Positions 31,562-40,524 of a stretch of 64,000 nucleotides of DNA are shown here, piece by piece (the stretch's first letter is position 1; each line of letters opens with the position of its first letter). The translations under genes were made by a program, and so were the position numbers. Under the pieces are notes generated by a model that was not told the origin of the DNA, ran no database searches, and worked only from the letters and a program-made list of their open reading frames with translations. The DNA is from Salirhabdus euzebyi. Its GTDB lineage: Bacteria; Bacillota; Bacilli; Bacillales; Alkalibacillaceae. The stretch covers positions 39,541-103,540 of the forward strand of contig NZ_JACHGH010000013.1 of assembly GCF_014207435.1 (NCBI RefSeq), written 5' to 3'.

Positions 31562-33025
31562 TTATTGTCCTTGACCTAAAGAATATCCACGCTCGCCATT
31601 AAAGCGATATAGATTTTCTGTCTTGATCGAATCTAATCCAGCATCATCGATTCGAGTCAGTAGTGTAATAATATCTTTGTTTGAAATGCTGCCTACCCCA
31701 TTTACTGCCTCAAAACGACAACGCCAGTGATCAGTGGTAAACGTTTCCGGGAATCCACCTGGATAAACTTTTACCCCACGGTTAGTAATTACAGCTAACT
31801 TAAATTCTTGTCCTGCAAGTTCCTCTAGCTTTTGGCCAATTTCATTAGATGTAAGTTCATTATTAAATAAGAATACATCAACACCTTCAAGTTCCCGAAC
31901 AACATCTAATTTAGGTCGATCTTTTACTAAAGGTTCAAGCTTAAACTGATAATCATCAGTTGGTTCACTATTCTTGTATTCTACAGCTGTAAACGTTTTA
32001 GGTTTTTGATCTAATCTTTCAATAACAGCCTCAGCAAATTCCATCGTTCCAACAGAGGCACCACCTTTTGCAATATCACCAGTGTTAACCCCATCTTCTA
32101 ACGTTTTGAGCCACGCATTATGTATACGTGTTGCTACTTCAGCTTGTCCAATGTGAACGAGCATCATGATAGCACCATTAATTAAACCAGATGGATTTGC
32201 AATACCCTTTCCAGCGATATCTGGTGCACTACCATGAATCGCTTCAAACATAGCTACTTGATCCCCAATATTTGCTGAACCGGCCAAACCAACACTTCCT
32301 GTTATTTGAGCAGCCACATCAGATGCGATGTCTCCATATAAATTCGGCATTACGATTACATCAAAATCTTGTGGTGAATCGGCTATTTTTGCCATCCCAA
32401 TATCAATAATCCAATGCTCCGTTTCAATATCAGGGTATTCTTTTGCGATTTCTTTAAATACTTTATGAAAAAGACCATCCGTTAACTTCATTATGTTATC
32501 TTTCGTAAAACACGTTACCTTTTTACGATTATTTTTTCTCGCATATTCAAAAGCATAACGGACAATTTTTTCCGTCCCTGGGCGAGTAATTAACTTTAAA
32601 CATTGAACAACTTCAGGTGTTTGTTGATGTTCAATTCCTGCGTATAAGTCTTCTTCATTTTCACGAATAATAACAATATCCATATCAGGATGCTTCGTTT
32701 TCACAAATGGTGCATAAGAAACATTCGGTCTAACGTTAGCGTATAAACCTAGTGTTTTTCGGATTGTAACATTTAAGCTTTTATAACCTCCGCCTTGAGG
32801 AGTGGTGATTGGCCCTTTGAAGAACACCTTTGTACGGCGAAGTGATTCCCATGCATCATCACTAATACCAGAAGAATTGCCAGATAGGTATACTTTTTCC
32901 CCAACATCGATAAATTCTGGCTCAATATTAGCTCCTGCATGTTCGAGTATTTTTAGTGTGGCATCCATAATTTCTGGCCCGATTCCATCACCTCGAGCAA
33001 TAGTAATAGGACGTTTAGATGTCAT
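31562..33025 (-). CDS. Isocitrate dehydrogenase, long Rickettsia/Thermus-type form
   Basis: This 487-residue enzyme decarboxylates isocitrate to 2-oxoglutarate. It belongs to the long type with an extra C-terminal domain (about residues 345-487) and not to the ~423-residue Icd usual in Bacillus. The substrate segment LNVTIRKTLGLYANVRP, LYAGIEH and PNLYGDIASD are intact. In the coenzyme loop it reads HGSAPDIAG, where E. coli NADP-IDH has the Lys-Tyr pair; Asp-Ile at that place is the known mark of NAD+-linked enzymes. I therefore infer NAD+ preference. GAAGGAG precedes the ATG. Confidence 0.88.
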   Translation of the reverse strand: MTSKRPITIARGDGIGPEIMDATLKILEHAGANIEPEFIDVGEKVYLSGNSSGISDDAWESLRRTKVFFKGPITTPQGGGYKSLNVTIRKTLGLYANVRPNVSYAPFVKTKHPDMDIVIIRENEEDLYAGIEHQQTPEVVQCLKLITRPGTEKIVRYAFEYARKNNRKKVTCFTKDNIMKLTDGLFHKVFKEIAKEYPDIETEHWIIDIGMAKIADSPQDFDVIVMPNLYGDIASDVAAQITGSVGLAGSANIGDQVAMFEAIHGSAPDIAGKGIANPSGLINGAIMMLVHIGQAEVATRIHNAWLKTLEDGVNTGDIAKGGASVGTMEFAEAVIERLDQKPKTFTAVEYKNSEPTDDYQFKLEPLVKDRPKLDVVRELEGVDVFLFNNELTSNEIGQKLEELAGQEFKLAVITNRGVKVYPGGFPETFTTDHWRCRFEAVNGVGSISNKDIITLLTRIDDAGLDSIKTENLYRFNGERGYSLGQGQ

Positions 33026-33213
33026 AATTAACAGCTCCTTCCATGAATAATAGTATGAATTAGGTGGGATTACTTACCGGTCAATTTTAACATTAATAGA
33101 AAAAAGTAAAAGCATAATTAATTATTTTGGTAAAGAAAATAAATCCATTCCTATTATTCTTTACCTAACGAGCTATTATACGTATAGAAAAAGTTTGAAG
33201 GAGTGTTTTATTG

Positions 33214-33510
33214 ATGAATAAAAAAAGTTCATTTGATCAGTTTGTACAACAGAGGATACTAGAAAAAAAGAATTATAACTCCCATAACTATCAGGATATA
33301 AAAGATATTATTAAGCAAGGGATCCATTACTATCAATTAAATTCTGCTGAAAAGCTACATGATACAGAGGAAGGTAAAAAAGAGGTATTGTATATCCATT
33401 CCATGATGGAAGAAAACATTCTATCAAAAATTGCTACACTAGCATCAAATAATGATGGGGAAATAAATATAGAAGCCATCTATGAGGGCTACATTGTAAG
33501 AAATTATTGA
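33214..33510 (+). CDS. Uncharacterised 98-residue protein
   Basis: I do not recognise this family. It is a small soluble protein, Lys/Asn/Tyr/Ile-rich (FDQFVQQRILEKKNYNSHNY, IIKQGIHYYQLNSAEK), with no signal peptide or membrane helix. GAAGGAG lies at 33197-33203; the ATG at 33214 or the TTG three bases before it could be the start. It lies between the divergent isocitrate dehydrogenase gene and a VTT-family gene. An inverted AACGTT repeat near 33555-33590 may terminate it. Confidence 0.6.
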   Translation: MNKKSSFDQFVQQRILEKKNYNSHNYQDIKDIIKQGIHYYQLNSAEKLHDTEEGKKEVLYIHSMMEENILSKIATLASNNDGEINIEAIYEGYIVRNY

Positions 33511-33616
33511 TGGGTGTTGTGAATGGATTAAGAAGGAACAGAAAATACTACTTTTAACGTTGTCTAGTTTATAACGTTACTTTTTTATTACATATGTAAA
33601 GGCAAGGGTGTCCGAA

Positions 33617-34252
33617 TTGAAAAAATGGATTTTTCTAGGTGTTTTTTACATCATCACAATAGTGGTTGGTTTTCAAAATAAAGCACTCATTTTAGCCTGG
33701 ATTCAGGAAAGTACACTTTCACAATTACCCATTATGTTTTTCACCTCAGTGTTACTATCGGTTTTCCCGATTGTACCCTTCACTTTATTCGCAGGTGTTA
33801 TGGGAGTGAAATATGGTGCAGTGTTGGGAATGGCAATTAATTGGTTTGGGGGAGTTTCAGCGGCAGCTCTTTTCTTTTTACTAGCTCGGTATGGCTTTCA
33901 GGAAAACTTCAGAAAAAAGATAGAGCATTATAAAGGGTTAGAAAAATTCACACGTATGATTGAACAAAATGCGTTTGTAGCTGTACTTTTAGTTCGTCTT
34001 ATTTCACTAGTTCCTCCACCTGTTGTCAATATTTACTCAGGATTAAGCAGAATGCCTTTTAAGGTATATATTTTAGCAACTGGTATTGGTAAAATTCCTA
34101 GTATGTTTTTCTACGCATTTAGTGGAAGCCAGCTTTTTGAATCAATAGGAATGTTTATTTTTGGCCTTAGTGTATATGTTCTCTTTGTTATTTTTATCAT
34201 TCTAATGTATAAGAAGTGGTTTAAGGATAAGGAGAAAATAATAACAGAATGA
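33617..34252 (+). CDS. TVP38/TMEM64 (VTT domain) membrane protein
   Basis: This integral membrane protein of about 211 residues has 5-6 hydrophobic segments and the VTT/SNARE-associated family core (FPIVPFTLFAGVMGVKYGAVLGMAINWFGG, then VRLISLVPPPVVNIYSGLSRM). Related DedA/VTT proteins act in lipid transport. The TTG at 33617 is preferred because GCAAGGG lies seven bases upstream. It appears monocistronic with a terminator at 34262. Confidence 0.85.
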   Translation: MKKWIFLGVFYIITIVVGFQNKALILAWIQESTLSQLPIMFFTSVLLSVFPIVPFTLFAGVMGVKYGAVLGMAINWFGGVSAAALFFLLARYGFQENFRKKIEHYKGLEKFTRMIEQNAFVAVLLVRLISLVPPPVVNIYSGLSRMPFKVYILATGIGKIPSMFFYAFSGSQLFESIGMFIFGLSVYVLFVIFIILMYKKWFKDKEKIITE

Positions 34253-34261
34253 TGGAGTCAA

Positions 34262-34298
34262 AATAACCAGGTCCCTTTTGAACCTGGTTATTTTTTAT
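34262..34298. terminator. Bidirectional terminator between VTT and DoxX genes
   Basis: The stem AATAACCAGGT / ACCTGGTTATT is followed by T runs on both strands. Confidence 0.85.
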
Positions 34299-34659
34299 GA
34301 TAATGAGAAAATAGTATAAACAGTAAAATTAACATAACAATATCTAATCGAGCTTCAAACGCAAAAGGCAAGAAGCCGGTGTGTAATACTGGTACTTTTG
34401 TTAATAAAAAGGCAGTTATCATAATGACAATCAACGGTATCGTTGCATAAGAAACACTCTTTTCTAACAACAAAAGTACTCCGCAAGCAATTTCCACTAT
34501 GGCGACAATCACCATTAGTTGAAGCGGAAAAGGTAATCCTAGGGAAATAAAAAAAGTTCCTAAATTCTCACTAACTAATTTCATGATTCCAGAACATATG
34601 AAAACATAAGCAACTGCATAACGTAAAAGTTTAAATGTAGAAAGTGATTGAAAGTACAT
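34288..34659 (-). CDS. DoxX family small membrane protein
   Basis: This 123-residue protein has four hydrophobic helices and the DoxX pattern (LLRYAVAYVFICSGIMKLVSE, VAIVEIACGVLLLLEK, FEARLDIVMLILL). Family members are membrane proteins of poorly known role, some tied to redox or thiol defence. AAAGGAGGG precedes the ATG. It is monocistronic and its 3' end reaches into the shared terminator. Confidence 0.82.
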   Translation of the reverse strand: MYFQSLSTFKLLRYAVAYVFICSGIMKLVSENLGTFFISLGLPFPLQLMVIVAIVEIACGVLLLLEKSVSYATIPLIVIMITAFLLTKVPVLHTGFLPFAFEARLDIVMLILLFILFSHYHKK

Positions 34660-34809
34660 GTTTATCCCTCCTTTACTAAATCATATTCATGATAGGGGAC
34701 AAACCATGACAAGAAGTTTCTAATCAAACCATTACAGGCCATTTTCTTCTGTGAACGTGTTATAATCGTTGTCAATTGTAACTTTTTTTAAAAATGAAGG
34801 GTGATGTAA

Positions 34810-35940
34810 ATGTCAAAGGTTATCGTCATTGGAGGCGGTATTTTAGGTGCTTCTACTGCTTATCACCTTGCGAAAGCTGGTGAGGACGTTACCATAGTGG
34901 ATCGATTTGATAAAGGGCAGGCAACTGATGCAGCGGCAGGGATTGTTTGTCCGTGGCTTTCCCAACGTCGAAATAAAGCTTGGTACGAGCTGGTAAAAGG
35001 TGGGGCAAAATATTACCCTACACTAATAAAGCAGCTAGAAGCTGACGGTGAGATGGATACTGGATACAAACAGGTCGGTGCCATTTGCCTACATACGGAG
35101 AAGGATAAGCTGGAAAAAATGGCCGAACGGGCAAGGAAGCGCCGTAAAGATGCACCAGAAATTGGCGACATCATGATTTTGTCACCAGAGGAAACGAAAA
35201 AGTTGTTTCCGCCACTTGCAGAAGAATATGGTTCTGTTTTCGTCAGTGGTGGGGCTCGTGTGAATGGAAGAAAAGTTCGGAATGCACTTTTAAATGGCGC
35301 TAGAAAAAATGGGGCAACTTTTATCAAAGGAGATGCCAAGCTTATACATAACGGTTACAAGATTAATGGTGTACAAGTGAAAGAAGAAAGACTTAGGGCA
35401 GATCAAGTGATTGATACAGGTGGTGCTTGGTCTAAGCAACTATATGAACCTTTAGATCTTTTCTTTCCTGTAAGTCCTCAAAAGGCACAGATTGTACACC
35501 TTGAAGTGTTCAATAAAAGTACAGGAAATTGGCCAGTTGTGATGCCACCAAATAACCAGTATATTCTTTCGTTCGAAGACGATAGAGTCGTTGTTGGAGC
35601 AACTCATGAAGATGATGTTGGATTTGACCATAGAGTAACAGCTGGTGGAATAAATGAAATACTAGAAAAGGCAATGGGAGTGGCTCCAGGTCTATCAGAA
35701 AGCACCTTGCTAGAAACAAGAGTTGGATTTCGTCCATTTACACCTGGTTTTCTTCCTATATTTGGACCCTTACCGGGCTATGAAGGTATTTTTGTTGCAA
35801 ATGGACTTGGTGCATCCGGATTGACTAGTGGTCCATATCTTGGAGCGGAACTAACAAAACTGGTGCTTGGTCGTGAGACAGAGTTAACATTAAAAAACTA
35901 TGATGTCTCTCAAGCACTACAAAGTGTAGAAGGGGGTTAA
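34810..35940 (+). CDS. FAD-dependent D-amino acid oxidase/dehydrogenase (DadA-like)
   Basis: This 376-residue flavoprotein of the DAO family oxidises amino acids or related amines. The N-terminal Rossmann motif VIVIGGGILGASTAYHLAKAGEDVTIVD binds FAD, and the C-terminal FVANGLGASGLTSGPYLG closes the flavin site. The next gene, six bases away, is a PLP enzyme of the D-threonine aldolase/D-serine dehydratase-like family. This pairing suggests D-amino acid breakdown, but the exact substrate is not evident. Confidence 0.88.
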   Translation: MSKVIVIGGGILGASTAYHLAKAGEDVTIVDRFDKGQATDAAAGIVCPWLSQRRNKAWYELVKGGAKYYPTLIKQLEADGEMDTGYKQVGAICLHTEKDKLEKMAERARKRRKDAPEIGDIMILSPEETKKLFPPLAEEYGSVFVSGGARVNGRKVRNALLNGARKNGATFIKGDAKLIHNGYKINGVQVKEERLRADQVIDTGGAWSKQLYEPLDLFFPVSPQKAQIVHLEVFNKSTGNWPVVMPPNNQYILSFEDDRVVVGATHEDDVGFDHRVTAGGINEILEKAMGVAPGLSESTLLETRVGFRPFTPGFLPIFGPLPGYEGIFVANGLGASGLTSGPYLGAELTKLVLGRETELTLKNYDVSQALQSVEGG

Positions 35941-35945
35941 AGAAT

Positions 35946-37067
35946 ATGAAAAGTTGTAATCAAATGATTACCGATTTAGATACGCCTACCTTACTAGTAG
36001 ACATAGATCGTTTAAAGAAAAATATAAACAAAATGACAAGCTTTGCTAAGGATAATAATGTGCACTTAAGACCCCACATTAAAACGCATAAATCTATTCA
36101 TATTGCTAAAATGCAATTAGATATGGGCGCTACTGGAATAACGGTAGCGAAAATTGGAGAAGCGGAAGTAATGGTGGAAGCGGGAATAAACGATATATTA
36201 ATTGCTTTTCCAATCGCCAATAAAACAAAAATTTCTAGAGTTAAAAAGCTTATTAACCGTGGTGTGAGTCTAAAGCTTGCTGTAGATCAAATAGAGCAAT
36301 TGCGTATACTTCAACAAGCCTTTGCGAATGATTCTTTCGAGCTAGAAGTATGGATAAAAGTAAATTCTGGACTAAATCGCTGTGGAGTTGAACCCGGAAA
36401 AGATGTACTAGAGTTAGCGAAAGAAATTTCCATGTCGAAGAATGTAACGCTAGGTGGAATTTTTACACATGCCGGTCACTCCTATGCCTCAAAATCATTT
36501 GAAGAGATTCACAACATTGGTGTATATGAAGGAAAAGCCATAGCGGAAAGTGCAGCTGATTGTGAAAATATCGGAATTCCAGTACCTATTCGTAGTGTAG
36601 GTTCTACACCTACCTATCAGATAGCTGGTAAAGTCGAGGGTGTAAATGAAGTTCGACCTGGAAATGCAGCTTTCTTTGATGCCATACAAGTAGGACTTGG
36701 GGTAGCAAAGGAGGAGGAATGTGCCCTTACATTACTCGCTTCAGTAGTAGGTGTTTATAAGGAAAGTAGATTAGTATTAGATACGGGTAGCAAATCGCTT
36801 GCTTTAGATAAAGGAGCACACGGTAACGACACTGTTAAAGGGTTTGGGAAAATAGTTGGTCATCCAGACATTACATTAGAAAGATTATCAGAAGAGCATG
36901 GAGTAGCCATTTTTCCAACCCGAACAGAGTTAAAATTAAATGATAGGGTGCAAATAATTCCCAATCATGCATGTACCGTCGCCAACTTATTTGACCATTA
37001 TGTAGTTCATAAAAATGGTAGAGTAATGACTACATGGCCAGTAGATGCAAGAGGACAAGTTACATAA
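35946..37067 (+). CDS. D-threonine aldolase/D-serine dehydratase-like PLP enzyme
   Basis: This 373-residue fold-type III PLP protein has the alanine-racemase-like barrel. The PLP lysine lies in LRPHIKTHKS, and the C-terminal NHACTVANLFDHYVV carries the His and Cys that hold the metal in D-serine dehydratases and D-threonine aldolases. The start lies only five bases after the oxidoreductase stop, and the GAAGGGGG site is inside that gene, so expression is coupled. It would act on D-hydroxy-amino acids; I cannot tell aldolase from dehydratase. Confidence 0.87.
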   Translation: MKSCNQMITDLDTPTLLVDIDRLKKNINKMTSFAKDNNVHLRPHIKTHKSIHIAKMQLDMGATGITVAKIGEAEVMVEAGINDILIAFPIANKTKISRVKKLINRGVSLKLAVDQIEQLRILQQAFANDSFELEVWIKVNSGLNRCGVEPGKDVLELAKEISMSKNVTLGGIFTHAGHSYASKSFEEIHNIGVYEGKAIAESAADCENIGIPVPIRSVGSTPTYQIAGKVEGVNEVRPGNAAFFDAIQVGLGVAKEEECALTLLASVVGVYKESRLVLDTGSKSLALDKGAHGNDTVKGFGKIVGHPDITLERLSEEHGVAIFPTRTELKLNDRVQIIPNHACTVANLFDHYVVHKNGRVMTTWPVDARGQVT

Positions 37068-37144
37068 CTTCATTCTTTAACATCATAGTAGAAAATGCTA
37101 TATTAATCATAGTGAAAATTGAGAAAGTAAAGGGGTCAACTAGA

Positions 37145-37972
37145 ATGAGTGTTCAGCATAGGACTCATGCTGATGATACAGGAATTGCTAGCTTCATTAA
37201 GCATAAGTATTTTAATGTTTTTATTACTACCCTTATTATTATTAACGCAATTTTAATAGGTCTAGAAACATATCCTACTATTTATGAACCGAACAGGTCT
37301 ATGTTTTTAATAGCTGATTATATTATTCTTTTTATTTTTGTAGTGGAGGTTCTTTTAAAGCTATGGGTTTATAAAATGAGTTTCTTTAAAAATAGTTGGA
37401 ATAACTTTGATTTTTTAATTATTGTTGGAAGCGTCGTTTTATACAGTACGCCGTTTGTGAGCGTGTTACGTATTTTTAGAGTTCTTCGGGTAATGCGAAC
37501 TATTTCTTCAGTGCCATCGTTAAGAAGAATTGTGAGTGCCTTATTTATGGCTATTCCAACCATTGGTAGTGTTGTCGTTTTAATGAGTATTATTTTTTAT
37601 GTTTATGCGGTAATAGGGACCTCTTTTTTTGCGGGAGTATCACCAGAGTATTTTGGAAACATTCAACTTACACTTATTACTCTGTTCCAAGTGTTCACGC
37701 TTGAGTCATGGGCAAGTGGAGTATTCAGACCAGTATTTTCGGAAATAGGCTGGTCATGGTTATATTTTGTTTCCTTTATCGTCATTGCAACTTTTATTAT
37801 GATTAATTTAATCGTCGGGGAAATTGTGAATAACGCTCAAAAACTTTCGGAAGAAATTGAAAAAGAAACGGATAATATTAAGGAAGACACGATAGAAATA
37901 CGGGAATTAAAAAACGAAGTGAGAGAATTAAAGGACTTACTTAAAACGTATATTTCAAAAAAGGAAAGCTGA
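37145..37972 (+). CDS. Voltage-gated sodium channel, NaChBac family
   Basis: This 275-residue single-domain channel subunit would assemble as a tetramer. Six helices are visible. S4 carries Arg at 109, 112, 115 and 118 (LRIFRVLRVMR), and the selectivity filter TLESWAS at 185-191 is identical to NaChBac. The cytoplasmic tail after S6 (about 230-270) is a Glu/Lys heptad coiled coil (IEIRELKNEVRELKDLL). The ATG at 37145 follows AAGGGG; the open frame further upstream overlaps the previous gene and is not used. NaChBac-type channels in alkaliphiles support motility and pH homeostasis. A small HTH gene follows three bases later. Confidence 0.95.
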   Translation: MSVQHRTHADDTGIASFIKHKYFNVFITTLIIINAILIGLETYPTIYEPNRSMFLIADYIILFIFVVEVLLKLWVYKMSFFKNSWNNFDFLIIVGSVVLYSTPFVSVLRIFRVLRVMRTISSVPSLRRIVSALFMAIPTIGSVVVLMSIIFYVYAVIGTSFFAGVSPEYFGNIQLTLITLFQVFTLESWASGVFRPVFSEIGWSWLYFVSFIVIATFIMINLIVGEIVNNAQKLSEEIEKETDNIKEDTIEIRELKNEVRELKDLLKTYISKKES

Positions 37973-37975
37973 TGA

Positions 37976-38209
37976 ATGATGTATCTCACTATACAAGAAA
38001 CAGCGGAATATTTATCTTTACCTCCTGACTATATTGAAAATTTAATCGTGCAAAAAAGAATCAGGGCTGTACATGATGGCGATCAATATTTAGTATACAA
38101 GGAGCAATTTAATACACACTTAGATCAAATGGAAAAGTGGAGAAAACAAATGCAGGAATTTTTGAATGAACCGATTCCTGAAGATATTGATATAAAAGAT
38201 GAAGATTAG
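37976..38209 (+). CDS. Small excisionase-like HTH protein
   Basis: This 77-residue protein starts with MMYLTIQETAEYLSLPPDYIENLIVQKRIRAVHDGDQYL, the MerR/excisionase-type winged HTH that reads DNA. The tail is acidic (PIPEDIDIKDED). Three bases separate it from the sodium channel stop, so the two share one mRNA. No integrase is near, so an excisionase role is unlikely. A link to channel expression is an inference from operon structure. Confidence 0.82.
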   Translation: MMYLTIQETAEYLSLPPDYIENLIVQKRIRAVHDGDQYLVYKEQFNTHLDQMEKWRKQMQEFLNEPIPEDIDIKDED

Positions 38210-38230
38210 GTGTAAACCACTACATTTACT

Positions 38231-38262
38231 AAAGACCTCACTAATTGGTGAGGTCTTTTTAT
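38231..38262 (+). terminator. Terminator after the channel operon
   Basis: The stem AAGACCTCAC / GTGAGGTCTT with a six-base loop is followed by a T run. Confidence 0.9.
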
Positions 38263-38345
38263 GTATGGTAAAAAGATTGTTACTACTACCTAGACACCCC
38301 CCAACAAATAAATGAGAGTAAAGTCCTATGGATTTATGCTAAGAA

Positions 38346-39128
38346 GTGGAAAATAGGAAGGGAAGAGCCTATTATGAAACTCTTTTCTGTAAGAAAATAA
38401 TAATAACCCTGATAGGAGGTGCTATTATTCATACTACACCACATTTCTACCATCTTTATCACCCCATCATAAATTGTGAAACAAATCAGATCTTAGGTTT
38501 TGAAGCTTTATTAAGATCTGTGAATGAACCTAATCCATTAATCTTTTTTAAAAATGCAAGAGAAGAAGGTAATTTAATTAACTATGACTTAGAATCAATT
38601 AAATTGGCTTATTTAAAGATGAAAACGGAAACGGTAAAATCATTTATTAATGTATTCCCCATGACTATACTCAGTGATCAATTCATTAACCTATTGTCTC
38701 AGTTTAAAAATAAAGAAAATATAATTTTAGAAATTAATGAAACAAATGACGATTCATTAATTTGGAATAAGCCTGAATTTAAATCAAGATTACAATCCAT
38801 GCGGGAATTAAATATTCAATGGGCATTAGATGATGTAGGGGCAGGACAATCTTCATTACAAAGAGTATTAGAATTTAAACCTGATTATATCAAATTAGAT
38901 AAATATTTTTCTGCCGGTTTGTCGCATTCAAAACAAAAGCAAAGAGTGATTTCATTTTTTGTGGAATTTTGTAGGGAAGAAAATATAAAGTTCATTTTAG
39001 AGGGAATAGAATCTCGCAATGATTTTTTGGTTGCACAACAACTTAAAGTACCAAACATTCAAGGGTTTTATTTTGGTAAACCTTCAAGTGGCATGAATTT
39101 ATATTTAGAGGTGAAAAACAATGATTAA
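38346..39128 (+). CDS. EAL domain cyclic-di-GMP phosphodiesterase
   Basis: This is a near-minimal EAL protein, cytoplasmic and with no sensor domain. The catalytic set is kept: E in FEALLRS, N in FINVFPM, E in LEINE, DD in [11 protein letters not shown] in KLDKYF, E in ILEGIES and Q in QGFYFGKP. The usual DDFGTG reads DDVGAG, so activity is likely but not certain. The start is unclear: the GTG at 38346 lacks a ribosome binding site, while GGAGG at 38415-38419 points to ATT codons at 38424/38427, which sit right before the domain. An eight-codon ORF (38374-38400) lies between. The 3' end overlaps the MCP gene by eight bases. Confidence 0.88.
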   Translation: MENRKGRAYYETLFCKKIIITLIGGAIIHTTPHFYHLYHPIINCETNQILGFEALLRSVNEPNPLIFFKNAREEGNLINYDLESIKLAYLKMKTETVKSFINVFPMTILSDQFINLLSQFKNKENIILEINETNDDSLIWNKPEFKSRLQSMRELNIQWALDDVGAGQSSLQRVLEFKPDYIKLDKYFSAGLSHSKQKQRVISFFVEFCREENIKFILEGIESRNDFLVAQQLKVPNIQGFYFGKPSSGMNLYLEVKNND

Positions 39129-40425
39129 GAAGAAAAATGTATTAATAAATAATGTAGTAAAACGTGTAACAATAGGGTTGAGGTTAAAAATTATTTTGAC
39201 AGTAATTATAAGTTTAATTATCAGTTCTCCACTTTCTGCAATGATAAATAAATACGTACAACAATGGATTGATGGTAATTTTGGTGTATACATTAATACG
39301 ATAATTAGCCTGTTTATTACGACAGGTATTATTACAATGATTATCCATTTTACAATAATCAAACCTATCAAGACTGCAAGAGAAACTCTAGAAAAAGTTT
39401 CGAACGGAGATTTAACGGTTTCTATTAACCACCATTCTAAGGATGAAATTGGTCAACTTTCTTCTGTCTTAAATAACATGATTTTTAATTTAAGGGAGCT
39501 AACAAATAGTGTTAACGAAACATCAGAACAAGTAGCTTCTTCTGCCGAACAATTAAAAACAAGTTCTGAAGAAACATTTAAAGCATCCAAACAAATTTTA
39601 GATTCTATCCAACAAGTTGCATTAGGAACTAATCACCAAACGAAAAGTGTAGCTAGTGCAACACAAATAGTGTTAGATGTCTCACAAGATTCCAATCATA
39701 TATCAAATTACGTTCAAAATACTAACGAAAGTTCCATGAAAACATCAAAACAGGTTGATAACGGTGTTTCAGTTGTAGAGAATGCAATGGAGCAAATGGA
39801 GATTATTATTTTAAATACCGAAGATACGGATATGATCATCCAAACGTTAAGTGAAAAATCACGTGATATAGAAAGCATACTTTCAATAATAACTGACATA
39901 TCGAATCAAACTAATCTTTTAGCTTTAAATGCATCAATAGAAGCTGCTCGAGCAGGTGATTTAGGTAAAGGCTTTGCAGTTGTTGCCGAGGAAGTTCGTA
40001 AACTGGCAGAGGAATCAAGTAAGGCAACCCAAAACATTTACAGTATCATTTCAGATATCCAGGAAAATACGAATATAGCTGTACAGTCAATTGATAAAGG
40101 AAAAAAGGCTGTTAAAACAGGGAAAGAATTAGTAAATGGTGCGGGAGACCTGTTTAAAGGAATTTCTTCCTCCATACAGGATATAGCTAATCAAATGAAG
40201 GAAATTACAAAGTCAGTTGACGTTATTACAGAAAAAAATAACAATTTAGTTCTGTCTATTGAAAGTGTTAATGAAATTACGGAACAAACAGGTTCAAGTT
40301 CTCAGCAGGTTGCCTCTTCAATTGAAAACCAAACAACATCCATTGAAGATATGAAAACATCTATAACAAGTTTATCTACTATGGCCAACCAGCTTCAAGA
40401 TGCAGTAAAAAGATTTAAATTGTAA
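39121..40425 (+). CDS. Methyl-accepting chemotaxis protein without an outer sensor domain
   Basis: This 434-residue receptor has two membrane helices (about 23-40 and 58-80) joined by only about 17 residues, so it lacks a ligand-binding outer domain. A HAMP domain (about 80-135, [24 protein letters not shown]) leads into the signalling coiled coil with the conserved hairpin tip [34 protein letters not shown]. It begins inside the last codons of the EAL gene, so both are translated together. It may sense membrane or cytoplasmic cues or act as a scaffold with the KaiC-like protein. Confidence 0.93.
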   Translation: MIKKKNVLINNVVKRVTIGLRLKIILTVIISLIISSPLSAMINKYVQQWIDGNFGVYINTIISLFITTGIITMIIHFTIIKPIKTARETLEKVSNGDLTVSINHHSKDEIGQLSSVLNNMIFNLRELTNSVNETSEQVASSAEQLKTSSEETFKASKQILDSIQQVALGTNHQTKSVASATQIVLDVSQDSNHISNYVQNTNESSMKTSKQVDNGVSVVENAMEQMEIIILNTEDTDMIIQTLSEKSRDIESILSIITDISNQTNLLALNASIEAARAGDLGKGFAVVAEEVRKLAEESSKATQNIYSIISDIQENTNIAVQSIDKGKKAVKTGKELVNGAGDLFKGISSSIQDIANQMKEITKSVDVITEKNNNLVLSIESVNEITEQTGSSSQQVASSIENQTTSIEDMKTSITSLSTMANQLQDAVKRFKL

Positions 40426-40524
40426 GTCATATACCTAGCTGAATAAAACTTAGCAATAAACAAATACTTTAATAGTATTGAATACATAATTAACGTTACA
40501 AATACATATATAGGTGGTGGTTTT

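Noticed and set aside
37034..37144. N-terminal extension of the sodium channel frame
   Set aside because: It overlaps the end of the PLP-enzyme gene and lacks a ribosome binding site; the ATG at 37145 gives the NaChBac length.
37976..38209. Excisionase of a mobile element
   Set aside because: No integrase, attachment site or other mobile gene is nearby; the gene is in the channel operon.
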